A stretch of 64,000 nucleotides of DNA from Methylobacterium durans (GCF_003173715.1 NZ_CP029550.1:6030001-6094000), one strand, 5' to 3'. Shown: positions 10,247 to 17,603, numbered from the stretch's first letter. Numbers and translations are program-made. Notes: generated by a model from the letters alone, not told the origin.

Positions 10247-10660
10247 TTACTTGATCAGCGCCAGCAGCGCCTTGCCGGCCGGGCTCTGCAGCTCCTTGGC
10301 ATCGAGGGTGCCGTCATTGTCCGGGTCGGCGGCCTTGAAGCGCGCGCCCACGGCCGCGAGATACTCTTTCTTGTCGATGGTGCCGTCGTTGTCCGGGTCG
10401 GCCTGCTTCAGGCCGGCCTTGGAGAGGCGGCCCTTCAGCTCCTTGGCGTCGAGGGTGCCGTCGGCATCCTTCTCCAGGCGATCGAAGGTCGCCGAGGCCA
10501 CCGCCTCGACTTCCTTGAGGTCGATCGTGGCATCGTTGTCGGTGTCGATCATCTTGATCGCGCTGGCGCCGCTCATCGGCTTGGCGTAGGCCGCCGGGGC
10601 GGAGAGGACGCCGAACGCCAGGGCGAGGGCCGCGAAGCTGCTGGAAACACGAAGGCTCAT
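10247..10660 (-). CDS. lanM: Lanmodulin-like EF-hand lanthanide-binding protein
   Basis: Exported EF-hand protein of 137 residues that closely follows lanmodulin of Methylobacterium extorquens, a periplasmic protein binding lanthanides with very high selectivity. Signal peptide residues 1-26 (ends APAAYA). Four EF loops: D39-E50 (DTDNDATIDLKE), E63-E74 (EKDADGTLDAKE), D88-E99 (DPDNDGTIDKKE), D112-E123 (DPDNDGTLDAKE). Lanmodulin hallmarks seen: only 12-13 residues between loops, Asp at loop position 9 in all four, and Pro at position 2 in loops 3 and 4. Loops 1 and 2 are altered (Pro2 to Thr and Lys; Asp1 to Glu in loop 2; Gly6 to Ala in loop 1). The ATG at 10660 has GGGAGAAAG eight bases upstream; a GTG two codons earlier is less likely. 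Confidence 0.9.
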   Translation of the reverse strand: MSLRVSSSFAALALAFGVLSAPAAYAKPMSGASAIKMIDTDNDATIDLKEVEAVASATFDRLEKDADGTLDAKELKGRLSKAGLKQADPDNDGTIDKKEYLAAVGARFKAADPDNDGTLDAKELQSPAGKALLALIK

Positions 10661-10808
10661 TGCCACTTTCTCCCGATAATTGTGCGAAAGTTTCCCTAGC
10701 GGTCCGGGGGGATCTGCACAAGGGGCAGGCCGTGCCGGAGAGCACGCGGAGCCCCGGAATCACCGGATGCGATGCAGCGAACACACGATCGTGATGTTGC
10801 AACGCAAG

Positions 10809-10837
10809 AAAGGGGCCGGCGAGCCGACCCCTTTGGC
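10809..10837 (-). terminator. Hairpin downstream of the small Arg/Tyr-rich exported protein gene
   Basis: On the minus strand an inverted repeat AAAGGGGTCGGC / GCCGGCCCCTTT with a short loop lies 29-57 bases past the stop of the 10866-11126 gene and is followed by CTTGCGTT. One G-U pair is needed. It separates that gene from the lanmodulin-like gene downstream. Confidence 0.6.
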
Positions 10838-10865
10838 GATGTCGCGGGCCCTGCGACCCGGCGAA

Positions 10866-11126
10866 TCAGTAGCCGTAGCCGCGGCGCTCGTAGCGACGGG
10901 GACGGTCGTCGTCGAATCGCTCGGTGCGGTAATAACGGCGGTCGTAATCGCGGTCACGGCGCGCCTCCGCGCGGCGGAAATCGCGCTCGCGCTCACCGCG
11001 GGAGCGCAGGTCGATGCTCGGGCCGCCGGGCCCGATATCGATGCGTTGCGCGGAGGCCGGGACGGTCGTGGCCACGGAGACGGCGATGGATGCGGCGGCG
11101 ATGGCGCCGGCGAGCAGGATCTTCAT
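10866..11126 (-). CDS. Small exported Arg/Asp/Tyr-rich protein, function unknown
   Basis: Protein of 86 residues. A clear signal peptide (MKILLAGAIAAASIAVSVATTVPASAQ) is followed by about 60 very polar residues with many Arg, Asp and Tyr (RRDRDYDRRYYRTERF, ending RRGYGY). No domain is recognised; the mature part is probably disordered and might bind polyanions or metals. The ATG at 11126 has GAGGAG at good spacing. It lies just upstream of, and on the same strand as, the lanmodulin-like gene, but a hairpin separates them. Confidence 0.8.
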   Translation of the reverse strand: MKILLAGAIAAASIAVSVATTVPASAQRIDIGPGGPSIDLRSRGERERDFRRAEARRDRDYDRRYYRTERFDDDRPRRYERRGYGY

Positions 11127-11323
11127 GGGTGCTCTCCTCGAGACATTGGCGGACCAACACGCGGTGCCTGGCTTCGTTCCGGTCCAGGCCGAGAAACGGA
11201 AGGATTTCGCGCGATGCCGCGTCAGTGATTCGGTCGTTCTTTCCAGATTCTGCGGCCTTCGGCGCGACGAGAGTCGGCCTGCCGCAATTCAGGGCTGCAT
11301 TGGTTGTTGACCTTCATCCGGAG

Positions 11324-11827
11324 ATGTCATCCTTGGCCGTTCAACCGCTGATTTTCTACCCGGATGCAAGGCTGCGCCTGCGGGCGGAGCCGGTCCGCAT
11401 CTTCGACGGCGCCCTGCGTGATCTCGCCCGCGACGTGCGCGACACGCTCGACGCGGCCCAGGCCGTCGGGCTCACCGCGCCGCATATCGGCCGCCTGCAG
11501 CGCCTCGTCGTGCTGCGCCTCGAGCCCGGCGCAGAGGCCGAGACCTTCGTGAACCCGGAGATCGTCTGGACGTCGCCGGAGCGGGCGAGCGGCACGGAGG
11601 GCAGCGTGCTGATGCCGGGCGTCGCCGAGACGGTGGAGCGGGCGGCCGCCCTGCGCCTGCGCTTCCAGGATCTCGACGGCGCCTGGCACGAGGCGGCGGC
11701 CGAGGGTTTCCGCGCCGCCTGCCACCAGCACGAGATCGACCAGCTCGACGGCGTGTTCTGGATCGAGCGCCTGTCGCGGCTGCGGCGCGAGCGGGTGCTC
11801 AAGCGCTTCCGGAAGCGGAGCGGCTGA
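11324..11827 (+). CDS. Peptide deformylase-like protein lacking metal ligands
   Basis: Fold of peptide deformylase, the enzyme that removes formyl from nascent proteins, in 167 residues. All three family motifs are recognisable but damaged. Motif 1 GLAAxQ reads GLTAPH (Gln to His at 54). Motif 2 EGCLS reads EGSVL, so the metal-binding Cys is Ser94. Motif 3 QHExDH reads QHEIDQ, so one metal His is Gln140. Only His136 and the catalytic Glu137 remain. The frame is intact and the protein is full length, so it is not simple decay. It is probably a pseudoenzyme or has a changed activity; a true deformylase must be encoded elsewhere. The start is the ATG at 11324, matching family N-termini, though GGAG abuts it. 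Confidence 0.85.
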   Translation: MSSLAVQPLIFYPDARLRLRAEPVRIFDGALRDLARDVRDTLDAAQAVGLTAPHIGRLQRLVVLRLEPGAEAETFVNPEIVWTSPERASGTEGSVLMPGVAETVERAAALRLRFQDLDGAWHEAAAEGFRAACHQHEIDQLDGVFWIERLSRLRRERVLKRFRKRSG

Positions 11828-11930
11828 GAGCGCGCCGGATGGCGAGGCCCGGCGGCCCCTGCTAGGGTCCGGCCCGTCCCGAGGCGCTCCGAGGCTGCGG
11901 CATGCGCGAAACCACCTTGCGCCCCCCGCC

Positions 11931-12356
11931 TTGCTGCGCGAGACCGTCCTGCGCTGTGTCCCGCTGCTCCTGCTCGCCCTCGCGGGCGTACCGGGAGCCG
12001 CGACGGCCCAGGGGCCCGCGCCGAAGAAGGCGCCCGCGGCCCCGGCGACGCCCGCCGCCGCGCCGGCACCCTTCGTCGGGTGCCCGTCGCTCGCGAACCT
12101 GCGGCTCCTCCTGCGGACGAACCGCGGCGATCCCGCCGCCGTCGCTGCGCTCCTGGCGGACGAGCGGGCCGATCACGTCGGCTGCGCGCTGATCGGCCGC
12201 GAGCGCGTGCAGGCGCTCGCCGACCACGTCGAGCTCGGCGGCGCGTCCTACGATTGCCTGAGCCTGCAGGGCACAGGAATCTGCCACTGGACGCTCGCGG
12301 GGACCGTCGCGCCCGCGCCGGACCGGACGAGGGCGGCCGACCGGCCGCGGCGATGA
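11931..12356 (+). CDS. Exported four-cysteine protein, paralogue A
   Basis: Exported protein of about 141 residues with signal peptide (VLRCVPLLLLALAGVPGAATAQ), a Pro/Ala linker, then a small domain with four cysteines in the contexts VGCPSLANLRLLL, HVGCALI, YDCLSLQ and GICHWTL. The same cysteine spacing appears in the gene at 12833-13150, so the two are paralogues. The family is unknown to me. The listed TTG start is weak. A well-placed ATG at 11902 lies in the neighbouring frame and would fuse cleanly if the C6 run at 11921-11926 had one more base, so the true start may be 11902. Confidence 0.7.
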   Translation: MLRETVLRCVPLLLLALAGVPGAATAQGPAPKKAPAAPATPAAAPAPFVGCPSLANLRLLLRTNRGDPAAVAALLADERADHVGCALIGRERVQALADHVELGGASYDCLSLQGTGICHWTLAGTVAPAPDRTRAADRPRR

Positions 12357-12474
12357 CGCCGATCCCGGACGAACGCCCCGGCCCTTTCAGCCCGCATTCA
12401 GCGGGCGGATCCGATCGTCGCCGGCGTGCGTTCCAGCCTTCGGGCTGGGGCGCCCGGTTCGATTGGAGACAGGC

Positions 12475-12759
12475 ATGCGCAAGCGCTTCTTCCTCGCATC
12501 GGCCCTGATGGCGGGCGCGATCCTCGCCGGCCCGCCATCCGCGTCGGCGGCCCCCCTCGGGCCGGATCCGGCGCTCGCCGCGAAGCAGGCGGGCCCGACG
12601 CCTGCGCAATTCGGCTTCTACGTGGGCCCTCGGCCCTACTGGCGGCGCCGCTACTACCGCCCCTACGGCTATTACGGCCCCCGGCGCTTCTACGGGCCCT
12701 ACGGCTATTACCGCCCGCGGCCGCTCTACCGGCCCTACGGCTACGCCCCCAATTACTGA
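12475..12759 (+). CDS. Small exported Tyr/Gly/Arg-rich repeat protein
   Basis: Protein of 94 residues. A signal peptide (ALMAGAILAGPPSASA) precedes a tail made of repeated PYGYY and RRxY units (residues about 50-94). Such Tyr-Gly-Pro tails occur in small envelope or surface proteins of Methylobacterium and relatives; function unknown. The ATG at 12475 has GGAG about seven bases upstream; an in-frame TTG at 12463 is rejected. It sits between the two four-cysteine paralogues on the same strand. Confidence 0.8.
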   Translation: MRKRFFLASALMAGAILAGPPSASAAPLGPDPALAAKQAGPTPAQFGFYVGPRPYWRRRYYRPYGYYGPRRFYGPYGYYRPRPLYRPYGYAPNY

Positions 12760-12832
12760 GCGGGCGGTCCTCGCCGCCGCCTTGCCCCGGCCCTAGCTCA
12801 CCCGCGAACGGACAGCGGAGGGGCGAGCGTCC

Positions 12833-13150
12833 ATGCGGGAGGGTCGGTGGAGAGGGGTGGCGATCGCCGGCATCGGACTCGGCGCCCTGGCGGCCGGGCC
12901 TGCCCCGGCGCAGCCCGCCGGCGCGGGCGATGCCATCGTCTGCGAATCCCTGGTCGAGTTGCGGCTCCTGATGGCCGGTGCGCCGGGCGACCGGGCCGCC
13001 GCTTCGTCCCATCTCGCCGAGCGGACCGGCTGCCGGCGGGTGCCGCGCGCGGCGCTCGGCGCCGTCGAGCACCGGGCGATGGTGGGGGGCGCGCCCTTCG
13101 AGTGCCTCGCGGTCCGAGAGGCCGCGGGCTGCCTCTGGCTGCTGCCCTGA
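12833..13150 (+). CDS. Exported four-cysteine protein, paralogue B
   Basis: Protein of 105 residues with signal peptide (VAIAGIGLGALAAGPAPAQP) and the same four-cysteine domain as the gene at 11931: VCESLVELRLLM, TGCRRV, FECLAV, AGCLWLL. Conserved spacing and the shared GGAxxxCL stretch show that the pair arose by duplication. Two disulphides in the periplasm are likely. The ATG at 12833 follows GGAGGGG. Function unknown. Confidence 0.75.
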   Translation: MREGRWRGVAIAGIGLGALAAGPAPAQPAGAGDAIVCESLVELRLLMAGAPGDRAAASSHLAERTGCRRVPRAALGAVEHRAMVGGAPFECLAVREAAGCLWLLP

Positions 13151-13319
13151 GGACGCGACGGATGATCCACATTCGGCGATGAACCGTCCGGCCCTCCCGC
13201 GCGACTGATCTTCCGTCGCCGGGCGTGGCGCCGCCTCCCCGCGATCGCCCTATCTTCCTGCGACCGGGCCCGCACGAACCGCGCGGGCCCGCCGCCCAAC
13301 CGCCAGAGGATCGACCTCC

Positions 13320-13613
13320 ATGCTCGACGCCCCCCAGAGCCGCCGGCCCCTCCCCCTCGTCCTGCCGCACGTCGTGGTGAGCCTCGGCCTGATCCTGGGC
13401 GTTGCCGGCTTCGGGGGTGAGGCGCGGGCGGAACCGCCGATCCGCAGCGCGCAGGACGCCGCCTGCCGCAACGAGGCGCGGGCGCGGGTCTTCGCCACGC
13501 CCGACCCGGGCGGCCTCGGCCCGCACGCGATCGGGCGCCAGATCTACTATGCCTGCATGAAGCGGGCGGCGGCGCGCCCGTCCCGCAAGGCCCGGCGCGT
13601 CCGGCGCCGCTGA
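13320..13613 (+). CDS. Small exported protein, function unknown
   Basis: Protein of 97 residues: an N-terminal hydrophobic segment (LPLVLPHVVVSLGLILGVAGFGG) that looks like a signal peptide or anchor, two cysteines (DAACRNEARARVF and IYYACMKRA) and a strongly basic C-terminus (RKARRVRRR). CRNEA...YxxCM is a pattern seen in small Rhizobiales secreted proteins of unknown role. AGAGGA lies ahead of the ATG at 13320. Confidence 0.7.
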   Translation: MLDAPQSRRPLPLVLPHVVVSLGLILGVAGFGGEARAEPPIRSAQDAACRNEARARVFATPDPGGLGPHAIGRQIYYACMKRAAARPSRKARRVRRR

Positions 13614-13628
13614 GCCGGCGGCTCAGCG
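13608..13628. terminator. Bidirectional hairpin between convergent small genes
   Basis: Perfect 9-base inverted repeat cgctgagcc / ggctcagcg with a 3-base loop. It overlaps the stop codon of the plus-strand gene and ends 4 bases before the stop of the minus-strand gene, so it can serve both. There is no clear U-run. Confidence 0.6.
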
Positions 13629-13631
13629 CAA

Positions 13632-13829
13632 TCAGGCGCTCAGCGGCAGGCCGATGCGGGCGCGCAGCTGCGTCCGCAGGTTCTCGTTCGCGCTCCCGTC
13701 CGCCTCGAGGGCCGACATCAGCCGCAGCAGGTGGCTGATCGGCACCCCCCGGTTGCGCACCGCCTCGGCGATCTGCTCCTGCAGGGATTTCGGGGCCGTC
13801 TCGGGTTTCGACTGGGCCGGCTGAGACAT
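13632..13829 (-). CDS. Small hypothetical protein
   Basis: Protein of 65 residues starting MSQPAQSKPETAPKSLQEQ; no signal peptide. The C-terminal two thirds (LQEQIAEAVRNRGVPISHLLRLMSALEAD) read as amphipathic helices. The start is placed at 13829 because the longer frame adds 34 basic residues with no composition in common with the rest. I do not recognise a family. Confidence 0.6.
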   Translation of the reverse strand: MSQPAQSKPETAPKSLQEQIAEAVRNRGVPISHLLRLMSALEADGSANENLRTQLRARIGLPLSA

Positions 13830-14008
13830 CTTCCGCGCTCGTCCTCGAAGGATCGGTGTCCGTCGCGGCGGCTCGCTAAACCGTTTGCGCGCCCCGCGCC
13901 AGTCATCTCGCGGCCGATTGGTAGCCGGCACGTTACCGATGTCGCATCATCGCAACAGCGTCCACCGCCGCCCACAGGCCGGTCTGGGGATGGCCCGGCG
14001 GGGCCGTC

Positions 14009-14677
14009 CTAGCGCCGCAGGGGCGAGGCGTCGTAGCCGTCGAGCAGGTCCTGCGGGTCGCGGTAGATCGCGGTGCAGCCGGCGGCCGAGAGGTCGGCCT
14101 CGGGGAAGCCGCCGCAGAGGACGCCGATCGTCGCGAGCCGCACCTTGGCGGCGGCCTCCGCGTCGTAGGGCGTGTCGCCCACCGCGATCATCTCCCGCAC
14201 GCCGAGCGGGCGCAGCTTCTCGATCACGGCGGCGAAGATGTCGGGATGCGGCTTCGAGCGCTCGGCATCGTCCGCGCTCGTCGCCACGTCGACGAGATCG
14301 CCGATCCCGAGGATCTCCTGATAATGCGCCACCTCGTCCTTCTTGCCGGAGGAGGCGAGCGCGAGCCTCCGCCCGTCGCCGCGGATCCGCTCGAACAGGG
14401 CGCGCACCCCGGGGAAGGGGCGGACCTGCGACAGGTAGTCCCGCTTGAACAGGTCCGAGCGGTAGGCCTCGATCGTCTCGCCCTCGCGCGCGACGCGCTC
14501 CTCCGGCAGGAACACGGGCATCAGCTGGTCGCCGCCCTTGCCGATCTGGGCGCGCACCGCCGCCTCCTCGGTCTCGACCCCGAAATGCCGGAATGCCGCG
14601 ACCCAGGCCCGCGCGTGCAGGTCCACGCTGTCGAGGAGGGTGCCGTCGATGTCGAAGATGACTGCCTTGACGCTCAT
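14009..14677 (-). CDS. HAD-superfamily phosphatase (phosphoglycolate phosphatase-like)
   Basis: Cytosolic HAD hydrolase of 222 residues. Motif I is DIDGTLLDS near residue 9 (nucleophile and acid/base Asp), a helical cap follows, motif II is ASSGKKDE, motif III is the Lys in SKPHPDIF and motif IV is VGDTPYDAEAA. The layout is that of the beta-phosphoglucomutase/phosphoglycolate phosphatase branch; the substrate cannot be told from sequence. The ATG at 14677 starts directly with the motif I strand, as usual. The small exported protein gene ends 15 bases upstream on the same strand, so they may share a transcript. Confidence 0.88.
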   Translation of the reverse strand: MSVKAVIFDIDGTLLDSVDLHARAWVAAFRHFGVETEEAAVRAQIGKGGDQLMPVFLPEERVAREGETIEAYRSDLFKRDYLSQVRPFPGVRALFERIRGDGRRLALASSGKKDEVAHYQEILGIGDLVDVATSADDAERSKPHPDIFAAVIEKLRPLGVREMIAVGDTPYDAEAAAKVRLATIGVLCGGFPEADLSAAGCTAIYRDPQDLLDGYDASPLRR

Positions 14678-14692
14678 GCCCGCCCGCCCCCC

Positions 14693-14986
14693 TCAGCGCG
14701 GGAACAGGTGCAGCCCGTCGTCGGGCAGGAGGTTGCGGGCCGGGCCGCCGGTCTGCTGGCCGCGGCCCTGCTGGTAATAGGGCAGTTCCGGCCGCCGGTC
14801 GTTGTCGCTGCCCGAATCGTACTCCCAGGGCCGGTTCCAGGGGGCGCGGCCGCCCGCCGTCACGGGCAGGGGCGCGGCAGCGGGATCGCCGTAGCCGTAG
14901 GGAGCGGGCCGGGATCCGGCCTCGGCCGCGCCGGGGAGAGCCAGGGGGGCGGCCAGCAGGGCGGCGAGGACGAGGATGGGCTTCAT
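14693..14986 (-). CDS. Small exported protein, Pro/Gly/Tyr-rich
   Basis: Protein of 97 residues with signal peptide (MKPILVLAALLAAPLALPGAAEA) and a polar mature part containing NRPWEYDSGSDNDRRPELPYYQQG. No domain recognised. The ATG at 14986 is chosen because the signal peptide begins there; the frame is open 32 codons further but without coding character. It lies just upstream of the HAD phosphatase gene. Confidence 0.72.
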   Translation of the reverse strand: MKPILVLAALLAAPLALPGAAEAGSRPAPYGYGDPAAAPLPVTAGGRAPWNRPWEYDSGSDNDRRPELPYYQQGRGQQTGGPARNLLPDDGLHLFPR

Positions 14987-15086
14987 GGCAGCTTCTCGGA
15001 TGCGCGGCGGGCGCGGGTGGCGCCCCGGATCAAGCTTTGCCGTGACAACGGCCGAGCCGCGCGGCCGTTCCGACCCCTGCACGAAC

Positions 15087-15124
15087 GCGAAGGGCCCGCC
15101 CCGGTGAGGGGGCGGGCCCTTCGA
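15087..15124 (-). terminator. Strong rho-independent-like hairpin after the DUF2934 gene
   Basis: Inverted repeat cgaagggcccgcccc ... ggggcgggcccttcg (15-base stem, 5-base loop), 22 bases past the stop of the minus-strand DUF2934 gene. It is among the longest perfect stems in the window. Confidence 0.75.
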
Positions 15125-15145
15125 GCGCGGCGTGATCCGCGAGGC

Positions 15146-15604
15146 TCAGTGCAGGGACGCGCCCGCGTTGCGGGGAGATTTCGCCTTGGCGGCGACCGCC
15201 TTCGTCTCGGCCGCGGCGCTCTTCGCGGGAGCCTTAGCCTTCTCAGGAGCCTTGGCCTTCTCAGGAGCCTTGGCCGCCGCCGGAGCCTTGGCCGCGGTCT
15301 TGGCGGGAGCCTTCGCCGCCTTCTTGACCGGCGCCTCGACGGCCTTGGCAGCGCTCTTGTCGGCGGTCTTGGCGGCAGGCTTTTCAGCAGCCTTGGCAGC
15401 GGCCTTGGCGGCGTTCTTCGTCTCGACCTTGGCCGGAGCCGTCACGCCCTTCGCCGCGACCTCGGTGCCCGCCGCGTTCGTGCCCGCCCGCGCGGCGCCG
15501 ATCTCGGCCTCGGCCCGGAACCAATGCTCCTCGGCCCGTCCGACGACGCGGCCCTCGTCTTCCCAGATATAGTAGGCGCGCTCGCGCACGTTCTGCTCGT
15601 ACAT
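15146..15604 (-). CDS. DUF2934 protein with Ala/Lys-rich histone H1-like tail
   Basis: Protein of 152 residues in two parts. Residues 1-35 form a DUF2934 unit (RERAYYIWEDEGRVVGRAEEHWFRAE), a short helical motif common in Rhizobiales. The remainder is a low-complexity tail dominated by Ala, Lys and Pro (AAKAPEKAKAPEKAKAP), like histone H1 and the bacterial AlgP/HrdB-type tails, which bind DNA. An 18-base in-frame repeat encoding APEKAK is visible near 15240-15270. Possible nucleoid-associated role, by inference. A strong hairpin follows the gene. Confidence 0.8.
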   Translation of the reverse strand: MYEQNVRERAYYIWEDEGRVVGRAEEHWFRAEAEIGAARAGTNAAGTEVAAKGVTAPAKVETKNAAKAAAKAAEKPAAKTADKSAAKAVEAPVKKAAKAPAKTAAKAPAAAKAPEKAKAPEKAKAPAKSAAAETKAVAAKAKSPRNAGASLH

Positions 15605-15742
15605 GGTGGTCCACCCTCTTCCGTCGTCCGGTCCGGACGATGCGAAGGCATGGTTAAGAGACCGTTAACGGCAGTTGTTGGGCGGTTTGAGCACAACTTG
15701 CGTGCGAATATTGGGCGAAACCACGGGTCCGGATTGCCGTGA

Positions 15743-16003
15743 CTAGCCCCGCGACAGGCGGCGTGCGTTCGCCCGCACCTTGCGGCGGTAGCCGGCCACG
15801 ACCCGGGCCGTGGAGCCGCCCGAGGCGACGAGGAGGGCGGCCTCGCCCGCGGCCATGATCTTCTCGCTGACCATGCGCTGCGCCTCGACCTGCGCAGCTG
15901 TGCCGCCGGCGGAGAGCTTCACGAGCCGCATGCCGATCACCTGCTGCGATTCGAGCGCCAGCATCGTGGCATCGATCCCGAGCTTCCACCACGTACCGAA
16001 CAT
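15743..16003 (-). CDS. Small conserved protein, function unknown
   Basis: Protein of 86 residues (MFGTWWKLGIDATMLALESQQVIGMRL...RRKVRANARRLSRG). It has an aromatic N-terminus, an Ala-rich amphipathic helix containing MVSEKIMAAGEAALL, and a basic end with YRRKVRANxRRL. This end is one I recall from small uncharacterised Rhizobiales proteins; phasin-like membrane or granule association is conceivable but unsupported. Confidence 0.72.
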   Translation of the reverse strand: MFGTWWKLGIDATMLALESQQVIGMRLVKLSAGGTAAQVEAQRMVSEKIMAAGEAALLVASGGSTARVVAGYRRKVRANARRLSRG

Positions 16004-16086
16004 TCAGGCCGTCTCCCGTCACGCTTGTCGCCAACGCCGAGCCCCGCCCGCGGGTTTCCCCGGGGCCGGGTTCCGGCGTCTCGATG

Positions 16087-16482
16087 TCAGTCGTCGAAGC
16101 TGCGTCCCTTGGCGGACGAGCCGCCGAGGCTGATCTTGCGCGGCGCGCCGGGCTTGGCCGCGCCCGGACGGGCGCTGGGCTCGCTCGGAGCGGGCCGGGC
16201 GGGCTTCAGATGGGCCTGCCCGTGGATCACCGCGCCGATCTCGCCGGCGGCCCGGACGAGGTCGTCGCGCTCGCAGGCCCGGGCCACCGTGAGGCCGAGC
16301 TGGTGCATGTGGCTCTTGCCGTAGAGGTAGGCGGCGAGCTTCGCCCGGGTCAGCGGCGGGATCCGGGCCAGGATCTCGGGCAGGTCGTACTCGTCCGCCC
16401 GGTAGACCTCGCCGAGGAGGTCGAGGGAGACGGGGCAGTTCGGGTCCGGCGTGGCGCCGCTGGTCGGATGCGATTGCGTCAT
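16087..16482 (-). CDS. Hypothetical cytosolic protein
   Basis: Protein of 131 residues with no signal peptide. The core (CPVSLDLLGEVYRADEYDLPEILARIPPLTRAKLAAYLYGKSHMHQLGLTVA) looks helical, and a Pro/Ala-rich basic tail follows. The ATG at 16482 has a very good site (GGAGGAGATCC) and overlaps the stop of the preceding exported-protein gene by 4 bases, so the two form an operon. No family recognised. Confidence 0.75.
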   Translation of the reverse strand: MTQSHPTSGATPDPNCPVSLDLLGEVYRADEYDLPEILARIPPLTRAKLAAYLYGKSHMHQLGLTVARACERDDLVRAAGEIGAVIHGQAHLKPARPAPSEPSARPGAAKPGAPRKISLGGSSAKGRSFDD

Positions 16483-16876
16483 GGATCTCCTCCGGTTGTC
16501 GAATCGGCCGGGCCGATCGCGGCGAGCGTCTCGGGTGCCGCGCGGACGGGCTCGGGCAACGGCGCCGGCGGCACCGGTTTGAGGCAGCCGGTGCAGACGG
16601 ACGCGATGGCGATGCGGGCGCGGACGCTCGCGCGCTCCCACACCGCCTCGCGGGCCGCCAGCGCCCGGCGGGCGGCCTCGGCGTCCGGGAGGGCGCCCCC
16701 GCCCGCGCCGATCTCGGGGGCGCGCCCTGCGGGCGGATGCGCAGGAGCAGGGGCTGCGCGGGACCGTCCGCCACGACGGGGAAAGCCGATTCGCCCGCCG
16801 GATCGGCGAGCGCCGGCGCGGCCTGCGCGATCACGAGGCCGAGGCAGCAAGCGAGGCTGGCGCGCAATCCCTGCAA
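16479..16876 (-). CDS. Exported hypothetical protein (apparent frameshift near 16727)
   Basis: The first 52 residues (MQGLRASLACCLGLVIAQAAPALADPAG...LLLRIRPQG) are a signal peptide plus mature start. The remainder, GRAPEIGAGGGALPDAEAARRALAAREAVWERASVRARIAIASVCTG split over the next frame, continues to a stop at 16479. The span is 3n+2 bases; one base added in the GGGCGCGCCCCC run around 16722-16735 restores one protein of about 132 residues. Its stop overlaps the next gene's ATG. I infer sequencing error. Function unknown. Confidence 0.6.
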
Positions 16877-17351
16877 GACCCCTCTCCCAGTTCGGCGACG
16901 CGGCGCGACGCACTCCGCGCGGGCGCCGAGGTGACCTCGGAGCCCGGCGGCAGGTTCCCCGGATCGTGGTTAACAGACGCCTTAGACAGGACCGGGCGCC
17001 CCCGCGTCCAGCCCCTTCCCGCCCGGGGAGACCTGCGAAGCGAGCCTTGACCGAACGTCTCAACTTGGCCTTGCATGTGGCATTCTTGCGGTTAAGCTTC
17101 GGCCGCGTTCCCCGCGTTCCCGCCGATTCGGTGGGTCAGCCCCTCACCGGAGGGGCCGCGCAACGGCATCCTGGAGGATGCCCCGGGTCTCGAACGGACG
17201 TGTCGAGCCCATCCCAACCCCGCCGCACGGCCCTCCCCCTCTCGGGACGGACGGTCGCACGGCCCCTCACCCATCGCGGGCCCTGCGCCGGCCGCGATGG
17301 CCCTCGCCTCGCGGCCGCACGGCCGCGGCAGAACGTCGGACAGGAGGATCC
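16877..17351. other. Intergenic stretch, promoter region of divergent genes
   Basis: About 475 bases between two divergently read genes. A less GC-rich patch lies at 17060-17105. Open frames here have no ribosome sites and shadow-like composition. I see no repeat or RNA structure that I can support. Confidence 0.45.
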
Positions 17352-17603
17352 ATGCAGCGCCACGAGCGTCGTCTGCTCACGAAGGCCGCCATCTCGGTGG
17401 AGGGCCGCATCTCGATCAAGCAGAGCCCGGACCGGGCTTGGCCCCGGGACCACGCGCGCCTGCGCGTGCTGGAGCGGGCCGGCCGCCTGCAATGGGTCGG
17501 CACCCAGGCCGGGCCGCATATCGGCGGCACCTTCGCGATCTGGCAGATCACCGAGCAGGGCCGCGCCCGCCTCGACGCGCTCGCCCCGGAGGAGAGGCCT
17601 TAA
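17352..17603 (+). CDS. Small winged-helix-like protein, paralogue of the 49.3-kb gene
   Basis: Protein of 83 residues: MQRHERRLLTKAAISVEGR, ISIKQSPDRAWPRDHARL, a segment LEXXGXLXXVG and FAIWQITEQGRARLDAL. The last half resembles the wing and final helix of small winged-helix proteins. It is clearly homologous to the gene at 49310-49549: both share HERRLL, ISIKQ-PDR-WP-DH-RL, LE--G-L--VG and FA-W-IT--G. The ATG at 17352 has CAGGAGGATCC in front. DNA binding is an inference from shape only. Confidence 0.78.
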   Translation: MQRHERRLLTKAAISVEGRISIKQSPDRAWPRDHARLRVLERAGRLQWVGTQAGPHIGGTFAIWQITEQGRARLDALAPEERP

